12,335 nucleotides of DNA, from positions 1-12,335 of the forward strand of contig JAWOIG010000028.1 in the NCBI GenBank assembly GCA_046484775.1. The letters run 5' to 3'. Both the position numbers and the translations under genes were made by a program. The notes beneath the pieces were generated by a model. That model was not told where the DNA came from and did no database searches. It saw only the letters and a list, made by a program, of their open reading frames with translations. Position 1 is the stretch's first letter; each line of letters starts with the position of its first letter. The stretch comes from JAFGQE01 sp046484775. GTDB lineage: Bacteria; Bacillota; Clostridia; DUPQ01. This document shows, in pieces, positions 1 to 5,910 of this stretch.

Positions 1-999
1 TCTCCTTTAACAGCGCTCTCGATATCCTCGATGGAAGCGATGATGGCTCTTTTACCGGATTTTCGAACAAATCGGATGGCGGCTTCGATTTTAGGCCCCA
101 TGGATTTCTTCGGTCATCCATATACCGCAAAGGCCGAAGAAAACGGATTCGGTAAACCGGCCGCCGATTTTCCCGACGGCGTCAGGATACGCTATTATGA
201 TGAAGCAAGCCATTCATATTCATATATGGAAAGCACCGTGCAGATACGCCATTTCATCAGGGCGCTCCACGACCACTTCGCCGCACTTGGGTTGCTTGAT
301 AAAGTGCGCATCACCGCCGACGAACCCGACGACATTGAAAGGTACCGGGCTTCCGTCGCCGCCATCCGGGAGGAAGGTCCGGGCTTTAGGTTTTCCATCA
401 GTATAAACAAAGCTGAATTCACCACCGAATTCAATGATGTCATGAGCGATGCCATACCCTCCTTGAAATGCCTGGCAAATGATTATGAATTCATAAAGGA
501 AAATCTTATCGGCCACGAGGGGAAGAGAATAAGCTGGTATGTTTGCTGCCGACCTCATTTTCCGAACACCTTTCTCAAATCGCATCTTCTTGAGAGCAGG
601 TTCATATGCATCCTAACATCCATTCTCGGCCTGGACGGGTTTCTCCGCTGGAATTATACGGTATGGCCCGAAAAGCCAAGGGAGCGGCTCATCTTCAGGT
701 CCCCGGCATGGCTTGCGGGCGATATGAATTTTGTATATCCCGGCTATAACGGGGCTCCTCTGTTGTCCATGCGTTACAAAGCCCTTCTTCGCGGGGTAGA
801 GGATTTTGAGCTGATGACGATGGCAAAGTCAAAAGGACATGATGTGGATAAAATTATGAAGTCGCTTCTTATGGACCGTACAAGCCTTGCCGCCCTTTCG
901 GAATCCGGTTACGACGAGTCGGAACCCGCTAAGCCCTTCAGTACGGATGAAAAGGATTATGAAGAATTCCGCGGTATTTTATATGGACTTCTTGCATGA
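1..999 (+). CDS. DUF4091 / GH123-like glycoside hydrolase, C-terminal part (5' end outside window)
   Basis: The frame is open from base 1, so the gene begins upstream; the ATG at 31 is probably internal. The 332 visible residues match the C-terminal half of DUF4091 proteins, which are related to the GH123 catalytic domain. What I see: an Asp-Glu-Pro (DEP) motif at 319-327, where GH123 relatives carry the catalytic Asp-Glu pair; a WYVCC strand near 535-549; and a terminal block with GLDGFLRWNYTVW, a VYPG element and a basic SMRYKALLRGVEDFELM helix, which is the family signature. Relatives are usually 500-600 residues, so roughly 200 are missing. The likely role is hydrolysis of an exo-linked sugar, possibly an N-acetylhexosamine; the substrate is inferred from GH123 only. 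The gene ends with TGA 107 bases before the T-box leader and looks like the last gene of its unit. Confidence 0.75.
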   Translation, partial: SPLTALSISSMEAMMALLPDFRTNRMAASILGPMDFFGHPYTAKAEENGFGKPAADFPDGVRIRYYDEASHSYSYMESTVQIRHFIRALHDHFAALGLLDKVRITADEPDDIERYRASVAAIREEGPGFRFSISINKAEFTTEFNDVMSDAIPSLKCLANDYEFIKENLIGHEGKRISWYVCCRPHFPNTFLKSHLLESRFICILTSILGLDGFLRWNYTVWPEKPRERLIFRSPAWLAGDMNFVYPGYNGAPLLSMRYKALLRGVEDFELMTMAKSKGHDVDKIMKSLLMDRTSLAALSESGYDESEPAKPFSTDEKDYEEFRGILYGLLA

Positions 1000-1018
1000 T
1001 GTTGACGATGGCCTTTAT

Positions 1019-1044
1019 TCAGGCGGGGGCTGAAAATCCCCTGA
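1019..1044 (+). terminator. weak hairpin after the DUF4091 gene
   Basis: TCAGG (1019-1023) pairs with CCTGA (1040-1044), and inner GG/CC pairs extend the stem. It lies 20 bases after the DUF4091 stop codon. It lacks a U-tract, so intrinsic termination is uncertain; it may only protect the 3' end of the message. Confidence 0.3.
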
Positions 1045-1062
1045 TTGAATCGGCAATTGAAT

Positions 1063-1090
1063 TTGCCTTTGTTGTGGTATATTATATAAA
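1063..1090 (+). promoter_or_regulatory. putative sigma-A promoter of the cysS T-box operon
   Basis: A TTGCCT -35 box (1063-1068) and a TATAAA -10 box (1085-1090) are separated by 16 bases, in an AT-rich stretch (1078-1099). Transcription would start near 1097, just before the first conserved T-box segment at 1106. Alternative -10 hexamers (TATATT 1078, TATTAT 1080) overlap, so the exact box is uncertain. Confidence 0.5.
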
Positions 1091-1105
1091 TAAATAATTT
1101 GAGCC

Positions 1106-1313
1106 ATGAAGCGGAAGAGTAACCGATTTATTGCGTGGAAAGAGAGTGGCCGGGTTTGCTGAAACCGACATCTCGCATAAATGGTGAAGTGCACCGCCGA
1201 GCATAACGGGTAAATGCCGTTACGGTGTCCGCACCGTTATCAAAAAAAGACACAATTAGAGTGGAACCGCGGCAATCCCGCCTCTATGCATGACATATGG
1301 GCGGTTTTTATTT
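1106..1313 (+). promoter_or_regulatory. T-box riboswitch, tRNA-Cys specific, upstream of cysS
   Basis: This leader senses uncharged tRNA-Cys and allows read-through into cysS when charging is low. Elements seen, in order: the conserved stem I start with ATGAA and GGAAGAGTA (1106-1121); an AGAGAGTGG...GCTGAAA block (1141-1163) typical of the distal part of stem I; a candidate specifier codon TGC (Cys) at 1190-1192 within GAAGTGCACC; stem I closure by GCGG (1111-1114) with CCGC (1194-1197); a stem III hairpin ACGGTG/CACCGT (1222-1237); and the T-box TGGAACCGCGG (1262-1272), flanked by AGAG (1258-1261) and CTCT (1282-1285) that close the antiterminator. The bulge sequence TGGA is complementary to UCCA, the 3' end expected for tRNA-Cys with discriminator U73, so specifier and T-box agree on the same tRNA. 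Confidence 0.93.
1278..1313 (+). terminator. T-box regulated intrinsic terminator
   Basis: CCGCC (1278-1282) pairs with GGCGG (1300-1304), and an inner TATG/CATA stem lies around a CATGA loop. A T-rich tail follows (1305-1313). The 5' arm overlaps the region that pairs with the T-box element, so antiterminator and terminator exclude each other. It ends 14 bases before the cysS start. Confidence 0.88.
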
Positions 1314-1327
1314 AGAAAGGATTTTTT

Positions 1328-2728
1328 ATGAAGCTTTACAACGCACTGACAAGACAAAAGGAGGAATTCATCCCGCTTGAAGACAACAAGGTCAGGTTCT
1401 ACAACTGCGGACCGACTGTCTACAACTACTTTCACATAGGAAACGCGCGCAACTTCGTCGTTTTCGACACGCTTCGCAGATATTTCGAATACAGGGGATA
1501 CGATGTCACCTTCATACAGAACTTTACGGACATCGACGACAGGATGATAGCCCGTTCGGCTGAAGAGGGCATCACGGTCAAGGAGCTGGCCTAAAGAAAT
1601 ATAACTGAATATTTCAAGGATGCGCATGGCCTGAACATACGGGACGCCGATGAGCACCCGAGAGCCACGGATAATATCGGCGAGATAATAAAGCTCATCA
1701 AAAAAATAGAGGCGAACGGCTTTGCGTATGAACTCGACGGAGATGTGTATTTCGATACCTCGGCATATCCCGGATATGGAAAGCTATCCGGGCACAAGCT
1801 GGAGGAACTTGAGGCGGGTGCAAGGGTCCAGGCGGATTCGCGTAAAAGAAATCCCGCCGACTTCGCCTTGTGGAAGGCTGCGAAACCGGGCGAGCCTTCA
1901 TGGGGAAGCCCGTGGGGCAAGGGACGTCCGGGCTGGCATATAGAGTGCTCCGCCATGTCCATGAGATACCTCGGGGATACCTTCGACATACATAGCGGCG
2001 GTCAGGACCTCATCTTCCCGCACCACGAGAATGAAGTCGCGCAGAGCGAAGCTGCCACAGGCAAGCCTTTCGCAAAATTCTGGCTTCACAACGGCTTTAT
2101 AAACGCGGACAATGAGAAGATGTCCAAATCACTGGGAAATTTCTTCACCGTCAGGGATGTGGCCGCTCTTTATGACTATGAGGAGATAAGATTCTTCCTT
2201 CTTTCAGCGCAGTACAGAAGTCCCGTCAATTTTTCCGACGTGCTCATGGAACAGTCGAGAAGCGGGCTTTCAAGGATTTACGGCACACTGGCAAACCTCT
2301 CACATATTATGATCACTTCAAAAGAGAAGACTTCGGCTGTGGAAAAGGCATTGCTTGAGGGTCTTTCAAAGTACAGGGACAGCTTTATCGCACACATGGA
2401 CGACGACCTGAACACGGCCGATGCGATATCCGACATATTTGATTTGGTAAGGGAAGTTAATCTCGCCCTGGCCGAAAACCGACTTGCATCGCCAAAAACC
2501 GCTTTGGGCGCCATCAGGCTGATACGCGAACTCGGAAGCGTACTGGGAATGCTTTACAAGGAGACGGAGGTTGAGGTCACCGATGAAGTTCAGGACATAA
2601 TCAATCAAAGGCTTGCGGCAAGAAAATCAAAGGATTTCGAGAAATCGGATGAACTCAGGGATCAGCTGACGGCTCTTGGCATATCAATCGAGGATACCAG
2701 GGACGGCTACAAGCTGAAGTATCTATAA
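1328..2728 (+). CDS. cysS: cysteine--tRNA ligase (CysRS), interrupted by an in-frame TAA at codon 89
   Basis: CysRS is a class I cytoplasmic enzyme that charges tRNA-Cys. The ATG at 1328 follows AGAAAGG (1314-1320) at a normal distance. The whole frame from 1328 to 2728 is 466 codons, the family's normal length, and every landmark is present: zinc ligands Cys27, Cys207, His232 and Glu236; the HIGN signature at 36-39; and KMSKS at 264-268. The C-terminal anticodon-binding region runs to the TAA at 2726-2728. However, codon 89 (1592-1594) is TAA in the same frame, in the sequence reading ELA-stop-RNITEYFKD, where relatives usually have Glu, Asp, Gln or Lys. Read literally, this yields an 88-residue fragment plus an orphan frame that has no well-placed start. 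The cause may be a sequencing or assembly error, a recent nonsense mutation, or read-through. Identity is certain; functionality is not. It is first in the T-box operon, 10 bases before the next gene. Confidence 0.93.
1592..1594 (+). other. premature TAA inside cysS
   Basis: The codon lies in frame between GCC and AGA. Homology to CysRS continues without a break on both sides, so no bases are missing or added. One base change from GAA, CAA or AAA would create it. TAA also ends cysS itself and two other genes here, which argues against a genome-wide reassignment of TAA. Confidence 0.9.
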
Positions 2729-2738
2729 TGGAGACAAT

Positions 2739-4319
2739 ATGAAGATCTGTATTTATCAACCGCCCTATCCCAAACGATATGACGAAACGACAGCCGTCAT
2801 GGAAAGCATGGCATCCGCCCTGAAGAAATGCAATGATGATGTCGACCTGCTTGTGCTTCCCGAATATTCAAACTGTCCCGGTATGTCGGATATAGGTGAA
2901 ATGAAAGAACATTGCCACAGGAACAACGGACCATTCCTTTCTTCCCTGTGCAGATTGTCGGCCGAAAGAAGGATTGCCGTTGCAGTCAACATGCTTTTTG
3001 AGAAGAACGGCAGTTTTTACAATACTACCTTTCTTATTGACAAGAACGGTGAAATAATCGCTGAATACGACAAGACCCATCTGGCGCATGCCGAGATTCA
3101 TTCAATGGGGTTGGTCCCGGGTGATGCCGTTTCAATCGTCGGGTTCCTTGGGTGCAGGATTTCGTTCGCAGTATGTTTTGAAATGTATTTTCCCGAATAT
3201 CTGGAGGCGGTCGCCGCCGGTTTCCCCGATATAATACTGAGTCCATCATATCAACGGTCCGAGGACTCTGAAATTTTGAAGAAACAGGTCATGGGAAGAG
3301 CGCTCGACATGGACGCGTTTATAGTCAGAAGCTCCTATTCGCTGGGCGAAGACTCGTCCACAGGAGGAGAATCCATGGTCGTAAGTCCAAAGGGCGAGAT
3401 TCTTTTAGGCGCGGGTCAGAAAACGGGTCTTTTTTACGTTGAAATCGACCCCGGTGAAAAGCGGATCAGGCCGGTGGCCCACGGACTGGAAAAGCTGCCT
3501 GCAAGACGTATTGTTGAAGATTACAGGATTCCATCGCTTTACAGGCACAATATGCCATCGGAAAAGTCGGCGTCTTCATTTCCCTGGCCGAGGGTATGCG
3601 CACACCGCGGCTTGTCCGGAAGGCTTCCGGAAAACACGCTTCCCTCTTTCTCGGCCGCTGTTGCGCTTGGCGTCGATGAAATCGAATTCGATGTGCGCCT
3701 GACCCGCGACGGGAAGATGATAGTATGTCATGACCAGGATGTAGACAGGGTCAGCGACGGCTCCGGACAGGTTTCTCAAATGATCTTTGCAGATATCAGG
3801 AAATTGAACGCCGGTTTTTACATGGGATGGGACAATGTTCGCTTCCCGACGCCGGAGGAAGTTTTCTCTCTTGTCGGCGGACAGGTTGTGATGAACATAC
3901 ATATTTATGAATCCGGGAAAGACGGATTTGTGATATCCGAATTGAAACGGCTGGCGGACAAATACCGCCTTCGGGATTACATATATTTTGCGGGGCAGGA
4001 AGACGTGATGCGCTATTGCCTCGCGATTGCACCTGAAATCGAACGATGCATGCTTGAGTGTTTCCTCGACGACACGGACATCGTTGATATCGCCCTGCAA
4101 TACAAATGCACGCGTGTACAGCATTTTTTCAGCGTGTACTCGCCCGGGATCGTCTCAAAGGCTTCGGCTGCGGGGCTATTGAACAATCTGTTCTTCGAAG
4201 ATGACCCGGCGAATGCAAAAGCCCGTCTTTGCGATGGCATAGACTCTATACTTACCAATTACGCAGACAGGATGCTGCCCGCAGTCAGACGGTTTCAGAC
4301 CGTATGTCCCCGTCACTGA
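2739..4319 (+). CDS. nitrilase-superfamily amidase fused to a glycerophosphodiester phosphodiesterase (GDPD) domain
   Basis: A 526-residue two-domain protein with no signal peptide or membrane segment visible. Residues 1 to about 265 are a carbon-nitrogen hydrolase domain with the complete triad: Glu42 in LVLPEYS, Lys112 in YDKTHL and Cys146 in FAVCFEMYFPEY. This family hydrolyses amides, carbamoyl compounds or nitriles. Residues from about 283 to 520 are a GDPD-type TIM barrel: HRG at 289-291, PENT at 297-300, Glu316 and Asp318 in EIEFDV, His331 in VCHD, and an ending resembling the GvDgilTdyP motif (DGIDSILTNYAD). The third metal-binding glutamate, normally in an N-I-E-[IL]-K strand, is His388 here (MNIHIYE). 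The start has GGAGA at 2730-2734. The gap to cysS is 10 bases, so the same T-box should control it. The substrate is unknown; sequential amide and phosphodiester cleavage of one compound is my inference. The 3' end overlaps the convergent gene by 35 bases. Confidence 0.88.
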   Translation: MKICIYQPPYPKRYDETTAVMESMASALKKCNDDVDLLVLPEYSNCPGMSDIGEMKEHCHRNNGPFLSSLCRLSAERRIAVAVNMLFEKNGSFYNTTFLIDKNGEIIAEYDKTHLAHAEIHSMGLVPGDAVSIVGFLGCRISFAVCFEMYFPEYLEAVAAGFPDIILSPSYQRSEDSEILKKQVMGRALDMDAFIVRSSYSLGEDSSTGGESMVVSPKGEILLGAGQKTGLFYVEIDPGEKRIRPVAHGLEKLPARRIVEDYRIPSLYRHNMPSEKSASSFPWPRVCAHRGLSGRLPENTLPSFSAAVALGVDEIEFDVRLTRDGKMIVCHDQDVDRVSDGSGQVSQMIFADIRKLNAGFYMGWDNVRFPTPEEVFSLVGGQVVMNIHIYESGKDGFVISELKRLADKYRLRDYIYFAGQEDVMRYCLAIAPEIERCMLECFLDDTDIVDIALQYKCTRVQHFFSVYSPGIVSKASAAGLLNNLFFEDDPANAKARLCDGIDSILTNYADRMLPAVRRFQTVCPRH

Positions 4320-5763
4320 TTCCATCAGATATGACTTTACGCGAATCGATGGTTGCCTTTATGCAAATTGCCAACATGACAAGGTGCCCGGCGGTAATGG
4401 TTCCGGATGCAATTCTAAAAAGAATGTCGTGGGGGGGTATGTGTACAATGGCCAGCACCTGTGCGACATTCGCGAATGATGCGGCCGAAATTATTCCGAA
4501 CAATGATAGCAGGCTGCTTTTTTTATCATAAATATATGCGATTAAAAGAAGCGCAATGACGGGGACAATGTATCTTTCATGCATCTTCAGCCCAAGTACA
4601 TATATTCCTGTCATCAGGCATGCCGTCAGTATGAATATGTCGGAGCTCCTTTTGTTCAGGAAGGCCAGGACGAAATATGCAATGACCGCAAACGATAATC
4701 CCATCATTCCCCAGACCGAAAGAGGAATTCCAAGCCGGATTGCTTCCGTAGGAACCCAATTCAGACCCAGCATTCCGTAAATGTTGGCCGAGTTGAGGGT
4801 TATGTAATTATAGCTTTCGATGGCACCCATGTATTTGCCAAGTATCCAGAAGAATTCCTTCCCCAATGCAAAGGGTATTACAACTGCCGTAAAAACCGCC
4901 GCGGCGCTGATGAATCCCGCAAAAAATACTTTCGCGCCCTTGATTATCCCGTTGCGCGCAACGTATTTTATGAACACAACCGCCAGGACCGGGCCGAAGA
5001 AAAGCATCTGAGGCTTTATAAGAAGTCCTATCGCGAAAATCACCGATGCCATCGTTATCCTGTTTTTATAAAGTGCAAAAAGGTAGCCTACAACAGCCAG
5101 GACAAGTATGGCATCTATCTGTCCCCAGGCAGCCGAGTCGAGAAGAATCAGCGGGTTGGCGGCATAGAGCATTGCGGCAACGATGCCTGTCTGTGAATTT
5201 ATTTTCCTTGAACCAATCCTGAATAATATAAGCACCATTGCCATATCCGCAATAATCGAAGGCATTTTCAGCATCAGGTTGTAGGCGGGGGAAAAAGTCT
5301 CAAGTCCGATTTTGTTTCCCAACAGTCCCAGTAAATAAAGGATATAGAGATATCCGGGGGGATAATCAAGGAATGTCGAATTCTCGTAAACATTGAACAG
5401 ACCGCCGTTCACGGCGGTCTGGGACCATGCCGTCCAGCAGGTCATATCCGTGGGGTAGCCGGCTATAGCGAGACCTGCATAAATCCTGGCTGCCAGTCCC
5501 GAAATAATAATTGCGGATAAAAGAAGCCGGGAGCCGGCTTTTCCATTGTCATTCGCCTGCGGTATCCTCGGATCCGTCCATAATACGGCTGCAAACACAT
5601 AAGCAAGATATACCGCCGCCAGTACAAGTATCAGCGCGGCATATGCATCAGCCTGTACGGTTTCCCTTGTTTTTGCATAAACGGCGGCGCCTGCGGATGC
5701 CAGAACGCAAAACACCGCTGCAATAGCGGCCCATATGTATTTTTCAGCATGCATCCGTTTCAT
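4285..5763 (-). CDS. GT-C fold membrane glycosyltransferase (Gpi18-like mannosyltransferase family, COG5542)
   Basis: A 492-residue polytopic membrane protein with about ten or more hydrophobic helices. It resembles GT-C enzymes that transfer sugars from a polyprenyl-phosphate donor outside the cytoplasmic membrane. Evidence: an Asp at residue 106 in YPTDMTCW, in the first large outer loop where GT-C enzymes keep their catalytic acid; a following LDYPPGYLYILYLLG segment; KMPSIIADMAM; AANPLILLDSAAWGQIDA; and GLLIKPQMLFFGPVL, all typical of this group. I chose the ATG at 5763 over a TTG 54 bases upstream because GGGAGG (5769-5774) lies 5 bases before the ATG. The acceptor and sugar cannot be told from sequence; a cell-surface polysaccharide or glycoprotein is likely. 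It is transcribed alone, divergently from the lyase pair, and its end overlaps the nitrilase-GDPD gene tail to tail. Confidence 0.82.
   Translation of the reverse strand: MKRMHAEKYIWAAIAAVFCVLASAGAAVYAKTRETVQADAYAALILVLAAVYLAYVFAAVLWTDPRIPQANDNGKAGSRLLLSAIIISGLAARIYAGLAIAGYPTDMTCWTAWSQTAVNGGLFNVYENSTFLDYPPGYLYILYLLGLLGNKIGLETFSPAYNLMLKMPSIIADMAMVLILFRIGSRKINSQTGIVAAMLYAANPLILLDSAAWGQIDAILVLAVVGYLFALYKNRITMASVIFAIGLLIKPQMLFFGPVLAVVFIKYVARNGIIKGAKVFFAGFISAAAVFTAVVIPFALGKEFFWILGKYMGAIESYNYITLNSANIYGMLGLNWVPTEAIRLGIPLSVWGMMGLSFAVIAYFVLAFLNKRSSDIFILTACLMTGIYVLGLKMHERYIVPVIALLLIAYIYDKKSSLLSLFGIISAASFANVAQVLAIVHIPPHDILFRIASGTITAGHLVMLAICIKATIDSRKVISDGISDGDIRSETV
5398..5421 (-). repeat. perfect 10-bp inverted repeat within the glycosyltransferase gene
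   Basis: CAGACCGCCG (5398-5407) and CGGCGGTCTG (5412-5421) are exact reverse complements around a 4-base loop (TTCA on the + strand). The element lies at about codons 115-122, just after the catalytic-loop motif, and would form a very stable RNA hairpin in the message. There is no U-tract, so it is not a standard terminator. Confidence 0.85.
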
Positions 5764-5768
5764 AAAAA

Positions 5769-5774
5769 CCTCCC
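5769..5774 (-). promoter_or_regulatory. ribosome binding site fixing the glycosyltransferase start
   Basis: GGGAGG on the minus strand, 5 bases before the ATG at 5763. It rules against the upstream TTG at 5817, which has no such site. Confidence 0.85.
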
Positions 5775-5788
5775 GGGACCCTGTATAA

Positions 5789-5817
5789 ATCTTACCATTA
5801 CATGTGCTCCGAGACAA
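5789..5817 (-). promoter_or_regulatory. putative promoter of the glycosyltransferase gene
   Basis: On the minus strand, TTGTCT (5817-5812) and TAAGAT (5794-5789) are separated by exactly 17 bases. Transcription would begin near 5782, leaving a leader of about 20 bases that contains the ribosome binding site. Confidence 0.55.
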
Positions 5818-5827
5818 GCCTGTCGGC

Positions 5828-5850
5828 GCAACCCAAATTCTATGGGTTGC
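5828..5850. promoter_or_regulatory. perfect inverted repeat between divergent promoters (candidate operator)
   Basis: GCAACCCA (5828-5835) and TGGGTTGC (5843-5850) are exact reverse complements with a 7-base A/T-rich spacer. The site lies upstream of both the minus-strand -35 box (5812-5817) and the candidate plus-strand -35 box (5863-5868). This is where a shared regulator of the glycosyltransferase and lyase units would bind. A hairpin terminator is less likely because neither gene ends here. Confidence 0.5.
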
Positions 5851-5862
5851 TCTTCGTTTCTA

Positions 5863-5889
5863 TTGATTTCCACTTGCTCATATGATAAT
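5863..5889 (+). promoter_or_regulatory. weak candidate promoter of the lyase operon
   Basis: TTGATT (5863-5868) and GATAAT (5884-5889) are separated by 15 bases, shorter than optimal, which fits a promoter needing an activator. The lyase start lies 21 bases beyond the -10 box, with AAGGAG at 5899-5904. Confidence 0.35.
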
Positions 5890-5910
5890 TTATGACGGAA
5901 GGAGAAAGAC

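Noticed and set aside
1019..1044. Strong terminator for the DUF4091 gene
   Set aside because: It resembles the true terminator at 9461 (GGGGCTGAAAA pattern), but the stem is broken and no T-run follows, so it is listed only as a weak hairpin.
1592..1594. Reassignment of TAA to an amino acid in this organism
   Set aside because: TAA is the natural terminator of cysS, the lyase and the toroid protein in the same window, at the expected ends of their homology, so a general recoding does not fit.
3615..3631. 17-base palindrome TCCGGAAG-G-CTTCCGGA in the nitrilase-GDPD gene
   Set aside because: The single central base leaves no proper loop, and it encodes the conserved HRG-to-PENT segment, so chance plus protein constraint explains it.
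3576..4124. Long antisense frame opposite the GDPD domain (182 codons)
   Set aside because: It has no ribosome binding site or recognisable protein pattern and is a mirror of the strongly coding plus strand.
5764..5817. Longer glycosyltransferase starting at the TTG at 5817
   Set aside because: The added 18 residues cover the -10 region and RBS, are polar, and lack their own ribosome binding site, whereas GGGAGG sits 5 bases before the ATG at 5763.
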